Shown piece by piece: positions 33,601-39,165 of a stretch of DNA of 39,165 nucleotides (the stretch's first letter is position 1; each line of letters starts with the position of its first letter). The notes under the pieces are model-generated. The model searched no databases and was not told where the DNA came from. It saw nothing but the letters and a program-made list of their open reading frames with translations. A program made the position numbers and the translations under genes. Source of the stretch: an uncultured Eubacterium sp. (lineage in GTDB: Bacteria > Bacillota > Clostridia > Lachnospirales > Lachnospiraceae); the NCBI GenBank assembly GCA_948470065.1, contig CAOKNO010000023.1, positions 1-39,165 on the forward strand, given 5' to 3'.

Positions 33601-36514
33601 AAAGCGCCTTGTCATATGCGGCCTTTGTATCTTCAGTATACTTGTGCCCTTCTACCTTTGCCTGGTAATAATCAATCCAGTCCTGCAGGCTTTCTGGGTA
33701 TTGGAACCCTTCTTCTATGCCGTATACTTCAATTTCAGCAATGTTGCAGTTTGCGCTTTCATCTCCTTCTGGCACAGCATACTTGATATAGCGGTAAACT
33801 GTATCGTCCGAAGCAAATTGTGTCGCATAGGCAAGCGTTGCCTGTCCTGCCGGCGGGGAATTGGAAATCGTATACAGACGCGTCCATTCCCTTCCGTCCT
33901 TCGATCCATAGAAGGAAGCGCCTATGCACCTTCCGTTATACCCGCTTCTGGGGGCGTAGCCAAGCGCGCCAATCGTCTGTTCCGCGCCCAAATCAATCTG
34001 TACCCATCCGTTAGCCACACCGTCAAAAAACGTGTTGTAATTGCCGTCTACTACATTAGAAACGCCGTTTTTCTCATCACCGTTCCATGGCGTGCTCCCA
34101 GTTACCATATCCTTGTTCAGATCCAGCTTTACCAGCGCATCCTTTAAAGCGTCTTCCTTCAATTCCTCTTCGATTGCAAGATTGTCTGCATACTCCTGAT
34201 CAAAGTCTACGCCTTCAACGATATAAGTCGTAATAGAATTTGCCTTCATCGTTGCGGTAAAGGATTTCTCCTCTGCGTTTAACGTAATATTGTCAGTTGC
34301 AGACACATCCGCCCATTTCTCCCCATTTGCTACAGAGCCGCTGGTGCGGTATGCCTTTATGGTATTGCCCATGCCCACAAACCTGCTTAAGTCAAACTTC
34401 CAGGTCTTGTCTTCGCCTTGCGTATTCATTGCAACAATCACGGCTTTCTTCCCCTCCGGGTCGTAAGCTGCCAGCGTATTGCCGCTGTTTGAACCGATAA
34501 TCGCATAGCCCGGGCGGATATAACGCGAGAACTGCCCCAGGGCTTCGTACTTCTTCGTCAATACGATATTCTCCGTATTGTGATCACCGATCGCAATGCC
34601 CCAGAAGCCCTTAACCGGGTTATACATCACTTCACCTTGGTCATTCTTCTTATTCATCAGTTCGTCAATCGTATTTGCATCAAATTCATTATCTTCATCG
34701 ACGTTCAAGTCAACGGCATTCCACATAATCCATGCGGAGCACCTTAAGTTGTTCACATCCAGCATAATCCTCTGTGCAAACCCAAGCGCAGCCGTCATTT
34801 CCCCAGCGTCTGTCCCTGCTTCTGACGCACCGTCAATCTCAGACATCCAGAGGTTCTTGCCTTCTGCTTCCGCTAAATCGCTTAGTTCTGTACGTTTGGA
34901 TCCGCTATAGGTATGGGTGTCAATCCTCGTAATAATATTCTTCGCCTCATTGGACAGCTTCTTATAAGAATCAATCTGGGTATCAATGCTCGTTTCGTCC
35001 GTACCGGAGAATACGATATTGCGGATCGCTTCTTTGGCAGGCCCGTCTTCCATTTTATCCACTTCTTCCATCAATACCTCGTGCAGTTCTACGATAATAT
35101 CAGATTCCGAAGCGCCCTGATCGAAATGGCATCCTTCCTGTTTCTGGCTGTTTGCGCCCCAATAGTCTGTATACGGCTCGTTCATCGGCGTCACGCTCTG
35201 GAAGTTCACAACGCCTTCTTTCGCCCAATGCACAATAATATCCGCCATATACGTTGCAAAGGCATGGTAGGAATCCTTACGCAGGTTATCCTTGCTGGCG
35301 TCCGTTGCTCCGGAACTACAGCCGCTATTTGTCATAAAGTAAGGCGGTGAATTGGAAAATGCCTCCGCCAGGAAATCTTCCCCGCTTGCCTGTGCGGCGG
35401 CTTTTAAGATATTCATCTGGTTCTTATCTTTGTCCCAGTTGTAATTCCATGCATAGCCGCATTCTGCGTCCGCCCTGTCAAAATGCTGCTGATACCATTC
35501 GATTGGATGCTCTTCTAATTCAATCTTAGTAACATCCTTCCAATAGCCTGGAACGACCGAATCGGAACGTTTGATATGGGCAGGATGTAGGAAATCGCTG
35601 CCCTGCACTTCGCCCTCTTTGCCGGATTCTATAACCGCCATCTTAACGAAATCCAACGTCCAGTCTGCTGCGCCCGCAATCTTCACGCTGTTATCGCCTT
35701 CTCTAAGGTTTACATCCGGGATGGCAATGGAAAACAATGTCATAGCATTTTCATTGCTTACTTCCACAATCTTGCTCGCCTGGACGGCAGCATTATCCAC
35801 AATATACGTGCCGTTTTCTGCATCGTCATTGACGCGGATTGCAACGTCGCGCTTCGTATTGCTGTTGTGGAACATCAGAAGCTTCACCGTATAGGAACCT
35901 GCCTTCGGTACGTTTACCGTGTAATTCAGCTTATCGCCGCTGCCAACGGCGTCGTCTAGCTTGTTAATCCATCCGATAACTTTAAGCTTGCCGACTGCCT
36001 GCCCCTGGGTAAAGCCGAAATCTGCATCAGAAATAGAAAATACCTGTTCATTTAAACTGTCGTTTTCACTTACCTCCATGTTGGAACCACCGTAGGTCGG
36101 CGTCCTTCCTTCGGTTTCCAAATCATAGAACTGGGCGTTTTCATTTGGGGAGATCGGTGTAATTTCCCCCACGTTATCGCCGCCTCCAATGTTGTAGCGC
36201 CCAATGTTCATATCCAGGCCTTCGTCACTGAAAAAATATTTTGCTGCCTGCTGTGTCATCTTCTGGCTGTAGCCCAGCCTGTTTGCCCACCAGCACAGGG
36301 ACGTACCCCAGCCTTGGAACTCTCCCAGCCCATCCCCATCCGTATCATTGAATGGCGATGCCTTTTCCGGGAGCAGCCGTACGCTTGTTTCCACAGCCGC
36401 TCTTTCTCCCGGCGCCGCCTGCACGGTCAGGCCAAGGCCACCTGACGGCCATACGCTAGTGAAAAGCATTGCGGCTGCGGTAACAGCGCTTACGCATTTC
36501 TTGAATCCTTTCAT
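30617..36514 (-). CDS. Bifunctional GH30 + GH43 (subfamily 24-like) secreted galactanase
   Basis: A 1965-residue enzyme; ATG 36514 behind AAAGGAG gives a proper signal peptide (1-33, VQA), whereas the upstream frame to 36598 includes the promoter. The GH30 domain spans about 40-770 (GWGTSLCWWANRLG). Its acid/base is Glu446 (MNEP), its nucleophile Glu559 (WMSEI), and a CBM35-like insertion lies at about 165-297. A discoidin/CBM32-like module (about 795-935) and a FIVAR region (about 940-1000) follow. The GH43 domain spans about 1005-1390, with AHGGQ at 1027, Asp1208 (RDMNLF) and Glu1266 (SREAP), as in exo-beta-1,3-galactanases. An Ig-like region (about 1395-1460), a CBM-like region (about 1465-1632), helical repeats, and Big-2 and FN3 modules end it. 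A likely role is trimming type II arabinogalactan (beta-1,6 side chains plus beta-1,3 backbone). Substrate is inference from family resemblance. Confidence 0.9.
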   Translation of the reverse strand: MKGFKKCVSAVTAAAMLFTSVWPSGGLGLTVQAAPGERAAVETSVRLLPEKASPFNDTDGDGLGEFQGWGTSLCWWANRLGYSQKMTQQAAKYFFSDEGLDMNIGRYNIGGGDNVGEITPISPNENAQFYDLETEGRTPTYGGSNMEVSENDSLNEQVFSISDADFGFTQGQAVGKLKVIGWINKLDDAVGSGDKLNYTVNVPKAGSYTVKLLMFHNSNTKRDVAIRVNDDAENGTYIVDNAAVQASKIVEVSNENAMTLFSIAIPDVNLREGDNSVKIAGAADWTLDFVKMAVIESGKEGEVQGSDFLHPAHIKRSDSVVPGYWKDVTKIELEEHPIEWYQQHFDRADAECGYAWNYNWDKDKNQMNILKAAAQASGEDFLAEAFSNSPPYFMTNSGCSSGATDASKDNLRKDSYHAFATYMADIIVHWAKEGVVNFQSVTPMNEPYTDYWGANSQKQEGCHFDQGASESDIIVELHEVLMEEVDKMEDGPAKEAIRNIVFSGTDETSIDTQIDSYKKLSNEAKNIITRIDTHTYSGSKRTELSDLAEAEGKNLWMSEIDGASEAGTDAGEMTAALGFAQRIMLDVNNLRCSAWIMWNAVDLNVDEDNEFDANTIDELMNKKNDQGEVMYNPVKGFWGIAIGDHNTENIVLTKKYEALGQFSRYIRPGYAIIGSNSGNTLAAYDPEGKKAVIVAMNTQGEDKTWKFDLSRFVGMGNTIKAYRTSGSVANGEKWADVSATDNITLNAEEKSFTATMKANSITTYIVEGVDFDQEYADNLAIEEELKEDALKDALVKLDLNKDMVTGSTPWNGDEKNGVSNVVDGNYNTFFDGVANGWVQIDLGAEQTIGALGYAPRSGYNGRCIGASFYGSKDGREWTRLYTISNSPPAGQATLAYATQFASDDTVYRYIKYAVPEGDESANCNIAEIEVYGIEEGFQYPESLQDWIDYYQAKVEGHKYTEDTKAAYDKALSEAQALVGSSDEAAKKAARNKLVEAYQALKEIIVYNSFSGVNGAVRRDTKGDVIQAHGGQIQQVTYDKDGDGEEETFWYWIGEDKTNDYRPCPGVHVYISDDLYNWEDKGCVLRTVPNWETFTTDPYFTELYGDMPEDQKKAVYGDLWTADNASDGGCVIERPKMIYNDKTKKYVIWFHADGQTPDSTGGNYAKAKAGVAISDSPFGPFQLQGSYLLNYDEDADHGFDEEVGGHVRDMNLFKDDDGAGYVIYSSDGNQTLHIAKLNDTYTNVAKPQGEAVEGEDFTRNFIDMSREAPAMFKYNNKYYIITSGCTGWAPNRASYAVADHPLGPWTTMGDPCTDEGSDKTYETQSTCVFPVDAAKGQFIYMGDRWRNPDNGGSLRDSRYVWLPVEFLSGNKIALRRYSDWTLDTFKDLTPFEVKTELPQTAATVNELRSKLPSEIEIQYASETAVNKVNVTWSGFPEEEDILGTITLTGTLGNGRVFTHSVDLLNSKMIYFFDCYAQDTECSYLEHAREVLKDALRNTKADQAYSEESKAGYAGEYGTDFEGKSENNDIWSRGYWAKSNKNIDYAFELEAGRYTVSTGYQEWWNTSRPTRITVTSEINGELATHDFTLANTATSQQEDISFTLTQNDKVTVSISKTGGADPVLSWIAVMQDEKFTNVSDKSKLNETIKKASALKKADYIKATWEAFEKALNSAKSVQANVTAEQSVVDAANTTLDQAMKALKSLKSVLEEGIRANTLADSEKSKYTDESWAFYQEMLKEAKDMLAKGSLVEIDVNDAVKAVKDAISILEKKDSVTPPKPPVKKNQVIKYTKTYQKAYGAKAFSLGAKVTTGNGSLSYKSSDTKVATVSKSGKVTLKGTGICTIKVTAAATSQYNAKSVSVTLKVSPKAAALASLKAVKGKKLTVKWKKDSKASGYQIQYSTSKKFKSAKSVKVKNSKTTSTTIKKLKAGKKYYVRIRAYKTVKVNGKSTTLNGAWSKAKTSKKIKK

Positions 36515-36569
36515 TTCTCTCTCTCCTTTTCCTAGATTCAGAGCATGGCGTTCCATTCTCCTATTGTCT

Positions 36570-36598
36570 ATTTTAAGATGATTTACCGGACATTTCAA
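36570..36598 (-). promoter_or_regulatory. Promoter of the polysaccharide operon
   Basis: Minus-strand TTGAAA (36593-36598), a 17-base spacer and TAAAAT (36570-36575). The leader of about 50 bases ends at the ATG 36514, supporting that start. Confidence 0.8.
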
Positions 36599-36601
36599 CT
36601 G

Positions 36602-36625
36602 TTTTTACTAAAGTTTTAGTAAAAA
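36602..36625. promoter_or_regulatory. 24-bp perfect palindromic operator
   Basis: Two 11-base arms, TTTTTACTAAA and TTTAGTAAAAA, surround a central GT. The site is four bases upstream of the operon -35 box. A further half-like sequence (TTTTTGGTAAAAG) lies at about 36631-36643. The position suits an activator or an upstream repressor. The cognate regulator is not in this window. Confidence 0.7.
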
Positions 36626-36648
36626 ATTACTTTTTGGTAAAAGTACAT

Positions 36649-36690
36649 AAAAAACAGGGCTGAATTTCTACGAATCAAGCCCTGTTTTTT
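36649..36690 (-). terminator. Terminator of dapL (bidirectional in form)
   Basis: A perfect stem ACAGGGCT/AGCCCTGT extended by A6/T6 on both sides. Minus-strand transcripts leaving dapL end here. It also insulates the operator-promoter of the polysaccharide operon. Confidence 0.9.
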
Positions 36691-36790
36691 GCCATTATAT
36701 GTTAAATATTCTAGGTGGATTGCCGATATAAAAAGAGTTTGTTTCCGTCAGCTCCACTCTGTTGAACAGATCCGTCTTCCCCTTTTCTCC

Positions 36791-38005
36791 TTATAATTTC
36801 TTAATCCGCTCCAACGCCCGAAGCGTATTTTCATAACTGCCGAACGCCGTCAGGCGGAAGTAACCTTCCCCGCTTGGACCAAACCCGGATCCTGGCGTGC
36901 CTACGACATTTGCCTGCTCTAACAAGTAATCGAAGAACGCCCAAGAGGTCATTCCCTGCGGCGTCTTGAGCCAGATATATGGCGCGTTCACCCCGCCGAA
37001 CACTGTGTAGCCTGCGTCCTGTAGGCCAGCCTTGATGGCGCTTGCATTTTTCATATAGTAGGCTACCTGCTCTTTGAGCTGCTGCTTCCCCTCCTTGCTA
37101 TAGACTGCTTCCCCAGCCTTTTGTACGATATAAGGCGCTCCGTTGAATTTCGTGCCGTGGCGGCGCGCCCACAGATCGTGCAGGGATACTTCCCCACATG
37201 CCAAATCCTTGGGCACAACGGTATACCCAAGGCGCACTCCGGTAAACCCTGCGTTTTTGGAGAAGCTTTTCAATTCAATGGCGCAAGTCCTTGCACCTTC
37301 GCATTCATAAATCGAATGAGCCACGTCCGGCTCAGAAATATATGCTTCATACGCGGCGTCGTATATAATGACCGCGCCGATCTTATTTGCATAATCCACC
37401 CATTCTTGCAGCTTTGGCTTTGTAATTGTGGTCCCCGTCGGGTTGTTGGGCAGGCACAGGTAGATCAAATCCGGCGTTTCCTTTGGAAACTCCGGTACAA
37501 AATGATTTTCCATCGTACAGGGCATATAGATGACGTTGCTCCAGGTTTCTGTTTCTGGATGGTATTCCCCTGTCCTGCCAGACATTACGTTCGAATCTAC
37601 ATAAACCGGGTAGACCGGATCGCAGACTGCAATCCGGTTCTCTTGCCCGAAGATTTCCTGGATGTTGGCTGAATCGCTTTTCGCCCCATCCGATACGAAA
37701 ATCTCGTCGGAAGAAATTTCGCACCCGCGCGCCTTGTAGTCGTGCGCTGCAATGGCGTCCCGCAGGAACGCATACCCCAAATCCGGCGCATAACCGTGGA
37801 ACGTAGCGGCGTCCGACATTTCATCCACAGCCTTGTGCATCGCTGAAATCACCGCAGGGGCAAGCGGCTGGGTCACGTCTCCAATCCCCAGGCGTATGAT
37901 ATCGCTCCCTGGGTTTGCCTCTGTATAGGCCGATACCTTCTTCGCAATCGTACTGAACAAATAGCTGCCTGGTAATTTTAAGTAATTCTCATTAATTTTA
38001 AACAT
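36791..38005 (-). CDS. dapL: LL-diaminopimelate aminotransferase
   Basis: A 404-residue PLP-dependent class I/II aminotransferase that converts tetrahydrodipicolinate directly to LL-diaminopimelate, bypassing the succinylase and acetylase routes. Visible marks are the N-terminus [63 protein letters not shown], and the PLP lysine motif [17 protein letters not shown]. These are specific to DapL rather than generic aspartate aminotransferases. Its length is typical. AAAGGAGCG precedes the ATG. It lies downstream of dapF on the same strand with a 213-base gap that contains repeat copy 3. Confidence 0.95.
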   Translation of the reverse strand: MFKINENYLKLPGSYLFSTIAKKVSAYTEANPGSDIIRLGIGDVTQPLAPAVISAMHKAVDEMSDAATFHGYAPDLGYAFLRDAIAAHDYKARGCEISSDEIFVSDGAKSDSANIQEIFGQENRIAVCDPVYPVYVDSNVMSGRTGEYHPETETWSNVIYMPCTMENHFVPEFPKETPDLIYLCLPNNPTGTTITKPKLQEWVDYANKIGAVIIYDAAYEAYISEPDVAHSIYECEGARTCAIELKSFSKNAGFTGVRLGYTVVPKDLACGEVSLHDLWARRHGTKFNGAPYIVQKAGEAVYSKEGKQQLKEQVAYYMKNASAIKAGLQDAGYTVFGGVNAPYIWLKTPQGMTSWAFFDYLLEQANVVGTPGSGFGPSGEGYFRLTAFGSYENTLRALERIKKL

Positions 38006-38107
38006 AATACGCTCCTTTTGTGTTATGGCCGTTTTGGTTTCTCTTTCTTCTACAACATCTGCTGGCGTGGCAGGATAACTTCACTTTCCAAGCCAAATAC
38101 CCCGCTG

Positions 38108-38223
38108 CAAGCTGACGGGGCATGTCTTAGCTAGTTTTCGGCAAGCCCCTAGGGCACATAGCATGGTTACTTTCCTAAGCGTCCTAGGGGTGCATTGCTC
38201 GCGGGAATAGACCAGATGCTATG
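38108..38223 (-). repeat. Conserved-loop hairpin repeat, copy 3
   Basis: The core GTGCATTGCTCGCGGG (38190-38205) is enclosed by CATAGCAT (38157-38164) and ATGCTATG (38216-38223). The right stem arm overlaps the dapF stop codon. A left block, GCAAGCTGACGGGGCATG with CTTAGCTAG (about 38107-38134), matches copy 1. CCCCTAGGG/CCTAGGGG also pair internally. Confidence 0.75.
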
Positions 38224-39082
38224 GTAGGGTAATCTCCCCATCATAAACTGTCGTGGCGGAACCTGTCATATAAACAGGCGCGCCCTGGCCTGCCCAGGAA
38301 ATCGTTAAATCGCCGCCTAGAAGCTGTACGGTAACTTCCCGGTTCGCTTTGCCGCCTAGGATAGCCGCTACGGCTACGGCGCAGGCTCCCGTCCCGCAGG
38401 CAAGCGTTTCCCCGCTTCCACGTTCCCATACGCGCATACGCAGGGTATTTTTGTCTATCACATTGACAAACTCCGTATTGATCCGCTTCGGGAACCTGGG
38501 ATGGCATTCAAAGGCTGGCCCAAGCCGTTCCAAATCCAGGGTACGCACGTCTTCTTCTAAGAAAATGACACAGTGCGGGTTCCCCATAGAAACACAGGTC
38601 ATCTGATAGACGTCTCCTTCTACCTCTAACGGGACGTCAATGGCCTGGGCGCCTTGTGCAACGACTGGGATGTCTTCCGCCGTAAGCACGGGGCTTCCCA
38701 TCTCTACCGTTACCTGGGCAACCTTCCCTCTCTCCGTTTCCACGTCCTTACGCCCTTCCACGATCAAATCCAAATGCTTTATCCCTGCCAAGGTTTCCAC
38801 GGAAACGCTCGTCTTGTCTGTAAGGCCGTAATCATAGACGTACTTTGCCACGCACCGGATGCCGTTCCCGCACATTTCCGCCTGGGAACCATCTGCATTG
38901 TACATATCCATTTTAAAATCTGCCTGTTGGGAAGGCTTGATCAGGATTAGCCCATCCGATCCAATCCCAAAATGGCGGTCGCTGACATATTTTGCTACTT
39001 CACTGGGGCGTTCTACTGTTTCCCTCAAACAATTGACATAGACGTAATCATTTCCCAATCCATGCATTTTTGTAAATTTCAT
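38219..39082 (-). CDS. dapF: Diaminopimelate epimerase
   Basis: A 287-residue enzyme that interconverts LL- and meso-diaminopimelate for lysine and peptidoglycan. Both catalytic cysteines are present: ADGSQAEMCGNGIRCVAKY and LACGTGACAVAVAA. The opening FTKMHGLGNDYVYV is a family signature. GAAAGGAG precedes the ATG. With dapL it forms two consecutive pathway steps, consistent with the DapL variant route. Its promoter is probably at or beyond the right edge, where a miniature element begins 29 bases upstream of the start. Confidence 0.95.
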   Translation of the reverse strand: MKFTKMHGLGNDYVYVNCLRETVERPSEVAKYVSDRHFGIGSDGLILIKPSQQADFKMDMYNADGSQAEMCGNGIRCVAKYVYDYGLTDKTSVSVETLAGIKHLDLIVEGRKDVETERGKVAQVTVEMGSPVLTAEDIPVVAQGAQAIDVPLEVEGDVYQMTCVSMGNPHCVIFLEEDVRTLDLERLGPAFECHPRFPKRINTEFVNVIDKNTLRMRVWERGSGETLACGTGACAVAVAAILGGKANREVTVQLLGGDLTISWAGQGAPVYMTGSATTVYDGEITLP

Positions 39083-39110
39083 CTGGACTCCTTTCCTTCC
39101 ATATTGCTGC

Positions 39111-39165
39111 TAGGTAATTGCGAAACCCTCTCTGGGACAGACGCGTCTGTCCAATCCATACAAAA
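39111..39165. repeat. Left half of the palindromic miniature element at the right edge
   Basis: It begins TAGGTAATTGCGAAAC, the terminal sequence of the element at 12817-12959. It continues through the GGACAGACGCGTCTGTCC palindrome to ATACAAAA, where the complete element has its centre-proximal arm. Positions 39111-39158 are the exact reverse complement of 1-48. Confidence 0.8.

Noticed and set aside
36515-36598. 28-codon upstream extension of the GH30-GH43 gene
   Set aside because: It spans the -10 and -35 boxes and would bury the signal peptide.
1-39165. CRISPR array, prophage or integrative element genes
   Set aside because: No regularly spaced direct repeats, and no integrase, terminase, relaxase or cas genes were seen.

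Overview
This window looks like a piece of a Lachnospiraceae-type genome (Clostridia, gut Firmicutes). The reasons are Gram-positive style ribosome binding sites (AGGAGG) and promoters, lipoproteins and very large secreted glycosidases with Ig/FN3-like tails, LL-diaminopimelate aminotransferase, a lysine riboswitch, DUF2200 and DUF1905 proteins, and TnpW, IS1182 and Rpn-type mobile debris. The genus cannot be fixed from the sequence alone. Both ends of the window lie in inverted copies of one palindromic miniature element, so the window is probably a whole assembly contig that broke at a repeat.

Layout. 1-2.4 kb: tRNA-Lys(CTT), then a membrane-anchored protein carrying four peptides that resemble the FliM N-terminal CheY-binding motif. 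2.5-4.6 kb: a lysine riboswitch with its terminator in front of an NhaC-family transporter, probably a lysine importer. 4.8-7.1 kb: an AT-rich lipoprotein, a graveyard of mobile-element remnants (IS1182 transposase, Rpn-like nuclease, TnpW), dispersed two-hairpin repeats, and small DUF2200 and DUF1905 proteins. 7.2-9.9 kb: a dCache chemoreceptor and a family-4 type uracil-DNA glycosylase whose C-terminus is encoded by an inserted palindrome. 10.1-16.5 kb: a secreted CBM-SGNH esterase, an intact 143-bp miniature element with target duplication, a Csp-like subtilisin protease and a membrane diguanylate cyclase.

16.5-22.4 kb (minus strand): a cobalamin-riboswitch operon. Its order is exported CbiK-like chelatase lipoprotein, a C-terminally anchored two-domain surface protein (NEAT-like by inference), then a BtuFCD/FecBCD-type ABC importer whose ATPase has an extra C-terminal domain. 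This is the most interesting system in the window: a metal chelatase placed outside the membrane, wired to vitamin B12 sensing and to an importer. 22.5-26.9 kb: a FliD-C-like protein behind a promoter containing GCCGATAA, then an operon of a foldase-like lipoprotein, HflK and HflC.

27-36.6 kb: a two-gene arabinogalactan-type polysaccharide operon. It holds a 1965-residue GH30 + GH43_24-like enzyme and a parallel beta-helix enzyme with near-identical C-terminal modules, controlled by a clear promoter with a 24-bp perfect palindrome abutting it. 36.8-39.1 kb: dapF and dapL, two steps of the diaminopimelate/lysine pathway.

Three families of short dispersed structured repeats run through the intergenic spaces. 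One is the TAGG...GCGAAAC palindromic miniature element. The second is a hairpin with a conserved CCCGCGAGCAATG loop and unrelated stems. The third is a two-hairpin element showing a compensatory base-pair change. All functional calls rest on motif recognition by eye; no database search was run.
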